Below, one piece after another: positions 34,808 through 44,679 of a stretch of DNA of 64,000 nt. Both the position numbers and the translations under genes were made by a program. Numbering within the stretch: the first letter of the stretch is position 1; the number at the start of each line of letters is the position of its first letter. A model generated the notes under the pieces. That model worked only from the letters and a program-made list of their open reading frames with translations. It searched no databases and was not told the origin of the DNA. The stretch comes from Janthinobacterium agaricidamnosum (lineage in GTDB: Bacteria > Pseudomonadota > Gammaproteobacteria > Burkholderiales > Burkholderiaceae_D), in assembly GCF_003667705.1 (NCBI RefSeq), contig NZ_CP033019.1, positions 186,001 to 250,000 on the forward strand, read 5' to 3'.

Positions 34808-37789
34808 GTGCCCGCTGGCTCCCCACCCACCGGATTCCTCGATATCGTGCGCTTACTTCACTTTTTTGCCGCCCTGACATTGCTGCTGGGCTCCTCGCTT
34901 GCCCACGCGGCCACGCTCAACTTCAATGGCGGCACCGTCAGCGGCTGCAGCCTGAGCACGGACGGCTTGCAATACACGTGCGCCTCGCTGGCGCCGGGCT
35001 CCACCGACGTCATCGTCATCGGCAGCGCGTATGGCGTGACGGTCAACAGTTCCCTGGCGATGAGCTACAACCAGGGCTTGACGATGAGCGGCAATGCCGC
35101 GCTGACGGTCAAGGGCAATCTCGACATCAAGGACATCAATCCGTCGAACCTGAAAGTGACGGGGGGCAGCTTGAGCGCCGAGGGCGGCACTTTCCTCATG
35201 GGCGCGCAGGAACAGACCATTACGGCAAATATTTCCGCCACCACCATCAAGATGGGCTCGAACAACGTCAAGGTGACTGGCAAGATCAGCGCCAAGGGCC
35301 CGGTGGAAATCGCCTCGGGTTCCGTCATCAACGGTCCCATCAGCGGCACCGTCGTCAATATCCTGGCCTCCAGTACCCGCATCCAGGGCGATATCACGGC
35401 GACCACCTCGCTGACCATCGGTTCCGGCAGCCAGGTGACGGGCAATCTGAAATCGCCGACGATCGACTTGAAGGCATCGGGCCTGCTCGTCACGGGCGAC
35501 GTGGACGCCAGCAATTCCTTGTCGATCGCTTCCGGCAATGGCATCAAGGGTAATGTGGACGCCGGCGAGGTGACGCTCGACTCGTCCAACGCCTATATCA
35601 CGGGCAACGCCAAGGTCGACCACATCACCCTGGGCTGGCAGGGCCGCGTGCAGCAGACGATCACTTGCAAGGCGTACACGCCGTCGAACCCGTGCAGTTG
35701 CGTGACGAACAACAGCGGCTGGGCTTTCAGTGAGCCGATGGGGCCGAAGTGCGGCCCGGGCACCCAGGCCGGGCCGGATCACTTCCAGATCACGCATCCG
35801 CCTTCGGCGCTCAGTTGTGCGCCCGCGCCCGTGACTGTGACGGCCTGCGCCGACGCGGCCTGCAGCACCGTCTACACGGGCGCGGCCCAGGTCACGCTGA
35901 CGCCGGGCGGCGCCGTGGCACAACTCAACGCGACCCTACCGGCGACAGGCACGGCCGCGTCCAGCGTGGCGCAGACCACGCCGGCCAGCAACGTTCCCTT
36001 GGGCCTGAGCAGCACGCCGGCGACGACGGGGGCGCTGGTATGCAAGAGCAGCGTCGACGGCAGCGTGACCAATTGTCAGATGGCATTTGTCAGCAGCGCG
36101 CTGCAGGTGAGCGGCCTCCCCCGTTATTCTGAGGCCGAGGGGCCCATCGCCATCAGCGCGCTGCAGGTGTCGCCGTCGAACCCGCGCGCCTGCGTGCCCT
36201 TGTTTGCCAACCAGAACAAGACCTTGCAGTTGCGCTGCAACTACGCCAATCCCGGCACGGGCACCTTGCCCGCGCGCATACAGGACAAGGATGGCACGTA
36301 TAAACCCCTGGCCGCCAACGCGGGCAGCGCCTGCAGCGCGACCGGTGCGCCCGTGCAACTGGCCTTCGATGCCGACGGCCTGGCCACGCCGAACATGCTG
36401 TACGCCGATGCGGGTGCGCTGGGCCTGACGGCCACGTATGCCCCGACCAGCGGCAGCGACAGCGGCCTGACCATGACGGGCAGCGGCAACGTCATCGTGG
36501 GACCCCGGCGTTTCGTGTTCAGCGCCATCGCCACGCCGCAGCGGGCGGGCCTGGCAGTGCTGCCCGTGGCGCCGGCCACCCGCATCAGCGTATCGGCCGT
36601 GAACGTGGCCGACGCCGTGACGGCCAATTTTGGCAGGGAAACGACGGCGCAGACGGTGCTGCTGAGCAGTAGTCTCGTCGCGCCCACCTTTTCCGGCGCC
36701 GCCAACCCCGCAGTCGCGGGCAGCCTGACTTTTAACAACGGCATCGGCACCGCCAGCAACCTGAGCTGGGCGGAAGCGGGCACCATCCAGTTTACGGCGA
36801 CGATGGCCACCTACCTCGGGGCCCCGCCGCCCGCCGTCAACGGCGTCATCCCGCCGTTCACCACGGGCGCCAGCAACAGCGTGCAATTCATCCCGCACCA
36901 CTTCGTCACGGAGGTGCCTGGCACTGAGCCCATGCCTTGCAAGGCGCCATTGTCCTGCGCGGCGGGCAGTTTCATCTATGCGCAGCAGCCGTTCAAGCTG
37001 CGCGTCACGGCGCAGAATGCCGCGAACGGGACGACGCTCAACTTCGACGGGCGCGACACGGCCCTGACGGCCCAGGTGGCCTTGCGCGCCTACGATGCCG
37101 CCACGGGCCTGACGGCCTTTCCGCCGGCGGCGCCGTCGGGCAGCCGGCTGAGCGACGGGACTGCCGCGCAAACGACCGTGACGGGCATCGCGCCGGCCAG
37201 CTTCACGGCGGGCGTGGCCAGCAGCCAGATCGCCTACCGCTTTCCCGGCGCATTTGCGGTACCGGCCGGTACGGTCGCGCTGGCGCCGCCGACCGACGTG
37301 CTGTTCCGTGCCACCACTACCTATGCCGGCGGCACCGTCGTGACGTCGGCGCCGTCCGATGCCGGCACGGAAGCGAAGCTGACCATACTTACGGGCCGCA
37401 TCATGGTGCCCCATAGCTACGGTTCCGAGCGCCTGCCTATACGCCTGCCCGTACAGGTGCAATACTGGAATAGCGGCTGGCTGGGCAATGTGTCCGATAG
37501 CGTCACGCAGTTCGGGAGTGCCGGGGTCACGCTAGCCAACTGCGGCAAGGGATTTACCTCGGGCACTGGCGCGTGCAATGGCGTTCTGAAAGTGCAGGGC
37601 GGCACCTATGCATTCAAGCAAGGCGCCTTGCCTCCACCCAATGGGCAACTGGTCTTGCTGGCACCCGGCGTGGCGGGTAGCGTCGACGTGTCTGTCAGCG
37701 GCTTGCATTACCTGCCCAGCACCCTGGGGCACGTCGTCTTTGGCATCCTCAGATCGGGTCCCGTGATTTACCTGCGCGAGATGTATTGA
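34808..37789 (+). CDS. MshQ-like DUF6701 surface protein with bactofilin-like N-terminal half
   Basis: 993 residues from a GTG codon; a second GTG at 34847 would start nearer the signal peptide (FFAALTLLLGSSLAHA|A). Residues about 50-280 form regular short beta repeats (LTVKGNLDIKDINPSNLKVT, IQGDITATTSLTIGSGSQVT, GNLKSPTIDLKASGLLVTGD) like a bactofilin or right-handed beta-helix. A Cys-rich region follows (CKAYTPSNPCSCV), then the DUF6701 region seen in MSHA-pilus-associated MshQ, with RRFVFSAIATPQRAGL, VPHSYGSERLPIRLPVQVQY and WNSGWLGNVSDSV. It is probably exported to the cell surface. No other msh or type IV pilus genes are nearby. Confidence 0.8.
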   Translation: MPAGSPPTGFLDIVRLLHFFAALTLLLGSSLAHAATLNFNGGTVSGCSLSTDGLQYTCASLAPGSTDVIVIGSAYGVTVNSSLAMSYNQGLTMSGNAALTVKGNLDIKDINPSNLKVTGGSLSAEGGTFLMGAQEQTITANISATTIKMGSNNVKVTGKISAKGPVEIASGSVINGPISGTVVNILASSTRIQGDITATTSLTIGSGSQVTGNLKSPTIDLKASGLLVTGDVDASNSLSIASGNGIKGNVDAGEVTLDSSNAYITGNAKVDHITLGWQGRVQQTITCKAYTPSNPCSCVTNNSGWAFSEPMGPKCGPGTQAGPDHFQITHPPSALSCAPAPVTVTACADAACSTVYTGAAQVTLTPGGAVAQLNATLPATGTAASSVAQTTPASNVPLGLSSTPATTGALVCKSSVDGSVTNCQMAFVSSALQVSGLPRYSEAEGPIAISALQVSPSNPRACVPLFANQNKTLQLRCNYANPGTGTLPARIQDKDGTYKPLAANAGSACSATGAPVQLAFDADGLATPNMLYADAGALGLTATYAPTSGSDSGLTMTGSGNVIVGPRRFVFSAIATPQRAGLAVLPVAPATRISVSAVNVADAVTANFGRETTAQTVLLSSSLVAPTFSGAANPAVAGSLTFNNGIGTASNLSWAEAGTIQFTATMATYLGAPPPAVNGVIPPFTTGASNSVQFIPHHFVTEVPGTEPMPCKAPLSCAAGSFIYAQQPFKLRVTAQNAANGTTLNFDGRDTALTAQVALRAYDAATGLTAFPPAAPSGSRLSDGTAAQTTVTGIAPASFTAGVASSQIAYRFPGAFAVPAGTVALAPPTDVLFRATTTYAGGTVVTSAPSDAGTEAKLTILTGRIMVPHSYGSERLPIRLPVQVQYWNSGWLGNVSDSVTQFGSAGVTLANCGKGFTSGTGACNGVLKVQGGTYAFKQGALPPPNGQLVLLAPGVAGSVDVSVSGLHYLPSTLGHVVFGILRSGPVIYLREMY

Positions 37790-37877
37790 GCCTGGACCAA
37801 GGGCGGGCGCAGACACGGCGAAAAACCAGTAACATGCCTGCTTGTGACATCCTCCCCAACCTCAGACTGGAGTTTCT

Positions 37878-38576
37878 ATGAGCACAACTTCGCAGTGGAT
37901 CGATATCGCCGGCCCGGACGGCAGCTTCCAGGCTTACCTGGCCGTGCCGCACGTGGGCAAGGGCCCGGCCATCATCCTGTTGCAGGAAATTTTCGGCGTC
38001 AACGAGCACATCCGTGCCGTGGCCGACCAGTACGCGGCCGATGGCTATGTGGTGCTGGTGCCGGACCTGTTCTGGCGCGCCGGCGCGCACATTGAACTCG
38101 GCTATGACGCGGACGGCTGGAAGCGTGCCGTCGAACTGATGCAGGCCACCGACAATCCGCACGCCGACGCCGATATCGCCGCCACCGTCGCCGTCCTGCG
38201 CGCGCGTCCGGAAGTGACGGGCAAGCTCGCTTCGGTCGGCTACTGCTTCGGCGGCCGCCTGTCGTACCAGGCCGCCGCGGCCGGTCTGGTCGACGCCGCC
38301 ATCGCCTATTACGGCGGCGGCATCCAGAACAAGCTGGACCTGGCCGACAAGATCCAGGTGCCGCTGCTCATGCATTTCGGCGGCCAGGACAGCCATATTC
38401 CGCCGGAAGCCGTGCAAAAGATCGCCGAACGCTTCGAAGACCGGCAAGACGTGGAAATCCATATCTACCCGGGCGCCGAGCACGGTTTCAACTGCACCCA
38501 CCGCGACAGCTACCAGCAGCGTGCCGCGGCCCACGCGCATGGCAATTCGCTGATTTTCTTGGCGGAAAATCTGTAA
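37878..38576 (+). CDS. dienelactone hydrolase family protein
   Basis: 232 residues, the size of carboxymethylenebutenolidase. It carries the family triad: Cys nucleophile in SVGYCFGGR, Asp in HFGGQDSHIP and His in GAEHGFNC. The N-terminal LLQEIFGVNEHIRAVAD matches the family. These enzymes open dienelactones in chlorocatechol degradation or act as general esterases. No catechol pathway genes are close, so the physiological substrate is uncertain. It is cytosolic, with no signal peptide. Confidence 0.93.
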   Translation: MSTTSQWIDIAGPDGSFQAYLAVPHVGKGPAIILLQEIFGVNEHIRAVADQYAADGYVVLVPDLFWRAGAHIELGYDADGWKRAVELMQATDNPHADADIAATVAVLRARPEVTGKLASVGYCFGGRLSYQAAAAGLVDAAIAYYGGGIQNKLDLADKIQVPLLMHFGGQDSHIPPEAVQKIAERFEDRQDVEIHIYPGAEHGFNCTHRDSYQQRAAAHAHGNSLIFLAENL

Positions 38577-38716
38577 GGCAGCCATCCCAGGCTGGCCAGT
38601 GGCCATGGTTTGCTCAGCAGCAAAGCCGCATGGGCGCTAAAATAGCGGCTGTGCCGGGCAACTCCGGCCGGCCGGGCGCGGCGCCCGGCAAACCTGGATG
38701 AGGAACCGAATTAAAG

Positions 38717-39133
38717 ATGGCCCAAGTAATTGTTTCTGTAACATTGGCGGCAAGCGCCGAAAGAGTGTGGGATTTTATCGGCGGCTTCCAGTCGCTGGCT
38801 GAATGGTCGAGCTCCATCAAGACCAGTTTGTCCGAGCATGGCGGCCGCGTGCGCCGCCTGAAAACCACGGACGGCGCCATCATCGCCGAACGCCTGCAAA
38901 GCTACAGCGAAGCGGACAAGAGCTACAGCTACACCATCGTCTCGGGCCCGATCCCCGTCAAGAACTACCGTTCCACATTGCGCGTCACGGGCGAACCGGG
39001 CGCCGCTTCCTGTGTGGCCGAATGGTCTAGCGAGTTCGACGCGGCCGAAGGCGTGGAAGAGGTCATGGTGGGCGCGTTCCAGCATTTGTACGAGACGGCA
39101 TTCGTCGACCTGAAACGCATCATGGCGATTTGA
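38717..39133 (+). CDS. SRPBCC (polyketide cyclase/START-like) family protein
   Basis: 138 residues with the helix-grip pattern of SRPBCC proteins: first strand AQVIVSVTLAASAERVWDFI, then FQSLAEWSSSIK, a curved sheet (YSYTIVSGPIPVKNYRSTLR) and a long C-terminal helix (VMVGAFQHLYETAFVDLKRI). These proteins bind hydrophobic ligands in a cytosolic pocket. GAGGAA precedes the ATG. A GC-rich palindrome, GCCGGGCGCGGCGCCCGGC, lies just upstream at 38671-38689. The REP pair D begins nine bases after the stop. Confidence 0.85.
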   Translation: MAQVIVSVTLAASAERVWDFIGGFQSLAEWSSSIKTSLSEHGGRVRRLKTTDGAIIAERLQSYSEADKSYSYTIVSGPIPVKNYRSTLRVTGEPGAASCVAEWSSEFDAAEGVEEVMVGAFQHLYETAFVDLKRIMAI

Positions 39134-39142
39134 ATCAACGAG

Positions 39143-39243
39143 GTAGGTCGGATTAGCGGCTACGCCGCGTAATCCGACACCACCAACTCTGCTGACAATG
39201 TTGTCGGATTACGCAGGGCGATGCCCCGCTAATCCGACCTACG
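39143..39243. repeat. REP-like element pair, locus D
   Basis: A plus-orientation REP (39143-39179, stem GCGGCTACGCCGC) and a minus-orientation REP (39202-39243, stem GCAGGGCGATGCCCCGC) are separated by CACCAACTCTGCTGACAAT. It sits between convergent genes, just after the SRPBCC gene and just before the M28 peptidase stop. No gene-tail duplication is seen here. Confidence 0.85.
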
Positions 39244-39250
39244 CTTGACG

Positions 39251-40867
39251 TCAGCGTTTCACTTTTCCAAATGCCTCGCCCTTGTTCCATACCGGCAAAT
39301 TCTTGTCGTTCGCCACTTCGTAGCCCAGGTTCAAGGTGAACTGCGCCTGCTGCACCATGCCGGACAAGTCCCACGACGGGTGATACTCATCGGTGACCTG
39401 GTGGTAATCCTTTTTAAACGCGACCAGACGCTCGCTCGACGCTGTCGGCTCCTTGACGAAGTCGAACGAGCCGTCGCCGGAAAACACGGCCGAGCCCACG
39501 TTGAAGGCGGGCACGCCGGCCTTGGCGAAGGCAAAATGGTCGGCCCGGTAAAAGGCGCCGGACAGGTCGGGGATGGTCGGCGCCAAACGCAAGCCCATGC
39601 GCTTGGCGACCTTGGCGGCGCTTGCGTACAGGCTGCTGCGCTCGGCGCCGGCCACGCCGATGTCGTGCGTCTTGCCGACGAAGTTCATGCTGTCGAGGTT
39701 GAGGTCGGCGGCCGTCTTCGCCAGCGGCCACAAGGGCTTGCGCGTGTAAGCCGTGCTGCCCAGCATGCCCGTTTCCTCGCCGGCCGGCCACAGGAAGATC
39801 TGCGTGCGCCGCGCCGGCTGTTTTACGGCCACTTGCGCCATGGCCAGCAGGGCCGCCGCGCCCGAGGCATTGTCGATGGCGCCGTTGTAGATATGGTCGC
39901 TCTGTCCTGCGCGGGCGCTGCCTTCCTCATCCTTGCCCAGGTGGTCCCAGTGGGCCGAGTAAATGACGGCTTCATCCTTGAGCTTCGGGTCCGTGCCCGG
40001 CACGATGCCGGCCACGTTGAATTGCTCGATGCTGCGCACCTGGCTATTCAGTGCCACCCTGACCGTCGCGTTCAGGGCCACGGGGCGGAATTCGCGCGTT
40101 TCCGCCTGGGCGCGCAAGGCGTCCAGGTCCTGTCCGCCCGCCTGGAACAGGGCGCGCGCCATGTCTTCCTGCAGCCAGCCTTCCATCGCATTGCCCGCGC
40201 CGGCCAGGTTGAAGCGTTCATGGCCGAAACCGTTGGCGGGCACCGACCATGGGTAGGAAGCGGACTCGGTCGTATGGATCAGCAGCACGCCGGCGGCGCC
40301 CTGGCGCAGCGCTTCCTCGTACTTGTAGACCCAGCGGCCGTAATACGTGAGGGACTTGCCGGCAAAACGGTTTGGCTCGGCTGCGGTCGGCTGCGGGTCG
40401 TTGACCATCATGATGACGAGCTTGCCCTTCAAGTCGATGCCCTTGAAATCGTCCCAGCGTTCCTCGGGCGCGCGGATGCCGTAGCCGGCAAACACGACGG
40501 GCGCGTCGAACGCCACTGTCTGCTGGCCATTCGCCGCGCCAAAGACGATGTCCTTGCCGAAGGCGGGAGACAAGGTCTTGCCGCCCGCGCTGAACGTCAC
40601 CTTACTCGATGGCAATGCCTTGCTGCCGACGATGGTCAGCGCCTGGCGGTAGCTGCCATCTTTCAATGGCTGCAAGCCGGCCACGGCCGCCTGCGTTTCC
40701 AGGTAGCGCACGGCCAGGTCGCCGCCGCGCTGGCCCGTGCCGCGTCCTTCGAGCAAATCGTCGGCCAGGAAGGACAAATGGGCGCGCAAGGGCGCTTCGG
40801 CAACGAGCGGTTGGGCGAGGGCAGCCGTGCTGAACAGGCTGGCGGCGAGGACGACGGGAAAGCGCAT
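39251..40867 (-). CDS. secreted M28-family zinc aminopeptidase
   Basis: 538 residues with a signal peptide ([19 protein letters not shown]), a protease-associated-like insert in the first half ([30 protein letters not shown]), and the M28 zinc-binding set: [39 protein letters not shown], and a late DEYHPSWD. It should be a periplasmic or extracellular aminopeptidase. The ATG at 40867 (TTTGGAG six bases upstream) is chosen although the frame is open far upstream, because the signal peptide starts exactly there. Confidence 0.93.
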   Translation of the reverse strand: MRFPVVLAASLFSTAALAQPLVAEAPLRAHLSFLADDLLEGRGTGQRGGDLAVRYLETQAAVAGLQPLKDGSYRQALTIVGSKALPSSKVTFSAGGKTLSPAFGKDIVFGAANGQQTVAFDAPVVFAGYGIRAPEERWDDFKGIDLKGKLVIMMVNDPQPTAAEPNRFAGKSLTYYGRWVYKYEEALRQGAAGVLLIHTTESASYPWSVPANGFGHERFNLAGAGNAMEGWLQEDMARALFQAGGQDLDALRAQAETREFRPVALNATVRVALNSQVRSIEQFNVAGIVPGTDPKLKDEAVIYSAHWDHLGKDEEGSARAGQSDHIYNGAIDNASGAAALLAMAQVAVKQPARRTQIFLWPAGEETGMLGSTAYTRKPLWPLAKTAADLNLDSMNFVGKTHDIGVAGAERSSLYASAAKVAKRMGLRLAPTIPDLSGAFYRADHFAFAKAGVPAFNVGSAVFSGDGSFDFVKEPTASSERLVAFKKDYHQVTDEYHPSWDLSGMVQQAQFTLNLGYEVANDKNLPVWNKGEAFGKVKR

Positions 40868-41002
40868 GACAACTCCAAAAGTGAATACGGGAAAGCAAAG
40901 CAGCGGCAATCTTACTCTACCGCAATGCTCTGGCGTAGCGCGCGGCGTGCGCAAGCCGATTGCGGCCACAATGGCCGCTGGCCCACCGACAAGGAGCGTT
41001 CC

Positions 41003-41884
41003 ATGACTGCCACCGATTTGCAAACGAGCAATACCCTGCGTACCGCCGACGGCACCTTGATTTATTACAAGGACTGGGGCAGCGGCCCGCCCGTCGTCTT
41101 CAGCCACGGCTGGCCATTGTCGTCCGACGCCTGGGAAGACCAGATGTTTTATCTGGCCGCGCACGGCTACCGCGTCATCGCGCACGACCGGCGCGGCCAT
41201 GGCCGCTCCAGCCAGCCCTTCGATGGCAACGACATGGATACCTATGCCGACGACCTGGCCGCCCTGATCGACGCGCTCGACCTGACGGGCGCCACCCTCG
41301 TCGGTCACTCGACGGGCGGCGGCGAAGTGGCGCGCTACATCGGCCGCCATGGCACGCAGCGCCTGGCGGGCGCCGTGCTGGTGGGCGCCGTGCCGCCGCT
41401 GATGCTGCAAACCACGGAAAACCCGCTGGGCTTGCCGCTGTCCGCGTTTGACGCCATCCGCGCGGGCGTGCAGGCCGACCGCAGCCAATTCTTCCGCGAC
41501 TTGAGCGAGGCCTTCTATGGCTATAACCGGCCCGGCGCGACACCGTCGCAGGGCGTGCGCGACAGCTTCTGGCGGCAAGGCATGCAGGCGGGCATGCCGG
41601 CGTCCTACCTGTGCATCAAGCAATTTTCCGAGACGGATTTCACGGGCGACCTGGCCAAATTCGACGTGCCGACCCTGGTGATCCATGGCGACGACGACCA
41701 GATCGTGCCGATCGCCGCCTCGGCGCGGCGCACGGCTGAGCTCATCATCGGCAGCAAATTGCTCGTGTATGCGGGCGCGCCGCACGGCCTGGCGACGACG
41801 CACAAGGACCGCCTGAACGAGGACTTGCTGGAGTTCTTGCGCCACTCGGTCGATGCGGCAAGCAATATCGAGGCGCATCTGTAA
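41003..41884 (+). CDS. alpha/beta hydrolase (non-heme chloroperoxidase-like)
   Basis: 293 residues with the haloperoxidase-type alpha/beta-hydrolase layout: oxyanion strand [29 protein letters not shown], nucleophile Ser103 in VGHSTGGGE, acid in [10 protein letters not shown] and His in [10 protein letters not shown]. Members act as esterases or perhydrolases; no metal or heme is used. AAGGAG lies seven bases before the ATG. It diverges from the M28 peptidase. Cytosolic, with no signal peptide. Confidence 0.92.
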   Translation: MTATDLQTSNTLRTADGTLIYYKDWGSGPPVVFSHGWPLSSDAWEDQMFYLAAHGYRVIAHDRRGHGRSSQPFDGNDMDTYADDLAALIDALDLTGATLVGHSTGGGEVARYIGRHGTQRLAGAVLVGAVPPLMLQTTENPLGLPLSAFDAIRAGVQADRSQFFRDLSEAFYGYNRPGATPSQGVRDSFWRQGMQAGMPASYLCIKQFSETDFTGDLAKFDVPTLVIHGDDDQIVPIAASARRTAELIIGSKLLVYAGAPHGLATTHKDRLNEDLLEFLRHSVDAASNIEAHL

Positions 41885-42084
41885 AACAGCCGAATCTATT
41901 GCAAAACACATAATATTGCTTGGTTTTTGCACCAATTGCGTGCGGATCGCCGATTTTTCTGCGTTTTAGGATGCAAAAAATGGCGTTCTGCCGCCTCGTT
42001 CCACCCGGTAAGGTCCAGTAAAGAGTAAACTAGCAGATACACTCTTTCGCATTGGGCGATTCGAGCGAACTTGTGAGTGATTTC

Positions 42085-44238
42085 ATGTCTGATACACCAA
42101 TTTCCTTATTTTCCGACCTTAACCTGAGCGAGCCGCTGATTCGCGCGCTCAAGGATGTCGGTTACGAAACACCGTCGCCTATCCAGGCGGCCACGATTCC
42201 ATTATTGCTCGCCAACCGCGACGTGCTGGGCCAGGCGCAAACGGGCACGGGTAAAACCGCCGCCTTCGCCTTGCCTATCCTGTCGCGCATCGATCTGAAA
42301 CAAAGCTCACCCCAAGCCCTGGTCCTGGCACCGACGCGCGAACTGGCCATCCAGGTCGCCGAAGCGTTCCAGGTGTACGCCGCCCACATTCCCGGCTTCC
42401 ACGTGCTGCCGATCTACGGCGGCCAAAGCTACGGCCCGCAGCTGTCGGCCCTGCGCCGCGGCGTGCACGTCATAGTCGGCACGCCTGGCCGCGTCATCGA
42501 TCACCTGGACAAGGGTTCGCTCGACCTGTCCAAGCTGAAAACCCTGGTGCTGGACGAAGCCGATGAAATGCTGCGCATGGGCTTTATCGACGACGTCGAA
42601 CGTATCTTGAAAGAAACGCCAGACGGCCATCAAACGGCCCTGTTCTCGGCCACCATGCCTTCCGTCATCAAGCGCATCGCCACCACCTACCTGGTGAACC
42701 CGGCCGAAGTGACGGTCGCCGCCAAGACGGGCACGGCCGACAACATCCGCCAGCGCTACTGGCTCGTGTCGGGCATGCACAAGCTCGACGCGCTGACGCG
42801 CATCCTGGAAGCGGAAGCGTTTGACGGCATGATCATCTTCGCCCGCACCAAGCTGGGCACGGAAGAGCTGGCCAGCAAGCTGCAAGCGCGTGGCTTCTCG
42901 GCCGCCGCCATCAATGGCGACATCCAGCAAGCCCAGCGCGAGCGCACGATCCAGCAGTTGAAAGACGGCAAGATCGACATCCTCGTGGCAACCGACGTGG
43001 CCGCCCGCGGCCTGGACGTCGAGCGCATCAGCCACGTCGTCAACTACGACGTGCCGCACGATCCGGAAAGCTATACCCACCGCATCGGCCGCACGGGCCG
43101 CGCCGGCCGCAGCGGCGAAGCGATCCTGTTCATCACCCCGCGTGAAAAGAACTTGTTGAAAGCCATCGAACGCTCGACCCGCCAGCCGATCGGCATGCTG
43201 GAATTGCCGACGATCCAGGCCGTCAACGACGTGCGCATCGCCAAGTTCAAGGAACAGATCAGCGAAACCCTGGCCTTGGGCGAACTGGAGCAGTTCCAGT
43301 CGCTGATCGAGGACTTCGAGCGCGAACAGAATATTCCCGCCATCGAGATCGCCGCCGCCCTGGCGAAGATGGCGCGTGGCAATACGCCGCTGCTGCTGGA
43401 CAAGAACAAGGCGCGCGAGCAAGCCACGTGGCAAGACGACCGTCCTGTGCGCCAGGACCGTTTTGAGCGCAACGACCGTCCGGAACGGGGCGACCGCTTC
43501 GACCGTAACGAGCGCAGCGAACGCCCGGCCTTCCCGAAAAAGGAACGCGTCCAGCGTCCGGCCGATGCCGGCATGCAGACCTTCCGTATTGAAGTCGGTC
43601 ATCAGCATGGCGTGAAACCGGGCAATATCGTGGGCGCCATCGCCAACGAAGCGGGCATCGATTCGAAAAACATCGGCCGCATCGAAATCTATGACGACTA
43701 CAGCGTCCTGGACTTGCCAGACAGCATGCCGAAAGAATTGCTGGATCAGCTGAAGACCGTGTGGGTGGCGGGCCAGCAGCTGCGCATCAGCCGCGATGGC
43801 GACGCGCCGGACCTGGCGCCGCCAGCCGCGCCGCGCAAGCCGTTCGCAGCCAAGTCCGCGCCAGCGTTCAAGGATGCGCCAGCGGACGCGGGCGACGCAG
43901 CACCTGCGCCGCGCGCACCGAAGAAGGAACGTCCACGTCCAGGCGTGACGGCTTACCGCATCGAAGTAGGCCGTGAGCACGCCGTGACGCCAAGCAACAT
44001 CGTGGGTGCCATCGCCAACGAAGCGAACCTGGAAGCCAAGCATATCGGCCGCATCGATATCTTTGACAACTACAGCGTGCTGGACCTGCCGGAAGGCATG
44101 CCGCCGGAAATCCTCGACCACCTGAAATCGGTCGTCGTGTCGGGCCAGAAACTGCGCATCAGCCTCGATGACGGCACGACGGAGCGCAAGCCTGCGCCGC
44201 CGCGTCCGAAATCGCCACCGCGTAAATCATTCAAGTAA
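42085..44238 (+). CDS. deaD: DEAD-box RNA helicase with two tandem DbpA-type RNA-binding domains
   Basis: 717 residues from the ATG at 42085; the 11 extra codons from the TTG at 42052 are not typical. Helicase motifs: AQTGTGKT (about 51), PTRELA, TPGR, DEAD (157-160), SAT, and HRIGRTGR (about 332). A charged Arg/Asp linker follows (DRFERNDRPERGDRFDR). Then come two copies of the DbpA RNA-binding domain, about 499-575 (FRIEVGHQHGVKPGNIVGAI) and about 623-695 (YRIEVGREHAVTPSNIVGAI), sharing NEA...K(N/H)IGRI(E/D)I and YSVLDLP. Such helicases remodel rRNA and mRNA, often in the cold. DeaD normally carries one such domain, so two is unusual. Nearby hairpins terminate the unit. Confidence 0.94.
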   Translation: MSDTPISLFSDLNLSEPLIRALKDVGYETPSPIQAATIPLLLANRDVLGQAQTGTGKTAAFALPILSRIDLKQSSPQALVLAPTRELAIQVAEAFQVYAAHIPGFHVLPIYGGQSYGPQLSALRRGVHVIVGTPGRVIDHLDKGSLDLSKLKTLVLDEADEMLRMGFIDDVERILKETPDGHQTALFSATMPSVIKRIATTYLVNPAEVTVAAKTGTADNIRQRYWLVSGMHKLDALTRILEAEAFDGMIIFARTKLGTEELASKLQARGFSAAAINGDIQQAQRERTIQQLKDGKIDILVATDVAARGLDVERISHVVNYDVPHDPESYTHRIGRTGRAGRSGEAILFITPREKNLLKAIERSTRQPIGMLELPTIQAVNDVRIAKFKEQISETLALGELEQFQSLIEDFEREQNIPAIEIAAALAKMARGNTPLLLDKNKAREQATWQDDRPVRQDRFERNDRPERGDRFDRNERSERPAFPKKERVQRPADAGMQTFRIEVGHQHGVKPGNIVGAIANEAGIDSKNIGRIEIYDDYSVLDLPDSMPKELLDQLKTVWVAGQQLRISRDGDAPDLAPPAAPRKPFAAKSAPAFKDAPADAGDAAPAPRAPKKERPRPGVTAYRIEVGREHAVTPSNIVGAIANEANLEAKHIGRIDIFDNYSVLDLPEGMPPEILDHLKSVVVSGQKLRISLDDGTTERKPAPPRPKSPPRKSFK

Positions 44239-44249
44239 GCTGTCCCTGC

Positions 44250-44272
44250 ACAGGCGCCTCCCCGGCGCCTGT
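44250..44272 (+). terminator. hairpin after the helicase gene
   Basis: ACAGGCGCC and GGCGCCTGT pair around a 5-base loop, 11 bases after the stop codon. No T tract follows, so it may protect the 3' end or pause polymerase rather than terminate alone. A clear terminator lies 25 bases further on. Confidence 0.5.
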
Positions 44273-44297
44273 GTAGCGGATTGGAGACAGTTCCCCC

Positions 44298-44325
44298 ACT
44301 GGCGCGTTCGCGCCAGTTTTTATTT
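44298..44325 (+). terminator. intrinsic terminator of the helicase gene
   Basis: ACTGGCGC, loop GTTC, GCGCCAGT, then TTTTATTTT. A stable 8-bp stem with a T-rich tail about 60 bases after the helicase stop. Confidence 0.85.
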
Positions 44326-44679
44326 TCCCTCAAGAAATGTTCGTGGTTGCGGCGTTATGGTTGGCGGCAGGCCCCGTCATGGGCCGGCGCTTATTGCGGC
44401 GCTTGCGCGTCTTTTTATCGGCGCAAACACCATATTTATTGACTGCCGCATCGATACATAATTTTTTATTAATTATTGTGTCTGCGTTCAATTTGAATTT
44501 TACATTCAATAAAATCAATCTAGTTGAATCAAAGTAAATTCTAAAACATAAATGAATTGGTTTTTATTAAATTTTTTGACCAGTGTCACTGCCGCCGGGG
44601 CGATATATCATGGGTGCTTGATGTGGTATATTGTTTTTATGATTTTGTTATGCTAGTTGATAAAAATAGAGGAGCGACG
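44326..44679. other. AT-rich intergenic region before the chemoreceptor gene
   Basis: About 350 bases. The second half (from 44440) is strongly AT-rich and presumably contains the chemoreceptor promoter; TTGACC at 44576 and TATATC/TATATT strings at 44605-44630 are present, but spacing does not give a clear pair. A 66-codon ORF at 44337-44537 lacks a ribosome site and is not called. No RNA gene is recognised. Confidence 0.5.

Noticed and set aside
38671..38689. GC palindrome GCCGGGCGCGGCGCCCGGC as a terminator
   Set aside because: No T tract, and it lies just upstream of the SRPBCC start; kept only as a note in that gene.
39251..41935. 894-aa version of the M28 peptidase
   Set aside because: The extra N-terminal 356 codons are antisense to the alpha/beta hydrolase; the signal peptide begins at 40867.
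42052..42084. TTG start extending the helicase by 11 residues
   Set aside because: The ATG at 42085 gives the usual helicase N-terminus; the TTG has no convincing ribosome site.
44337..44537. 66-aa ORF after the helicase terminator
   Set aside because: No ribosome site, mixed composition, and half lies in AT-rich non-coding sequence.
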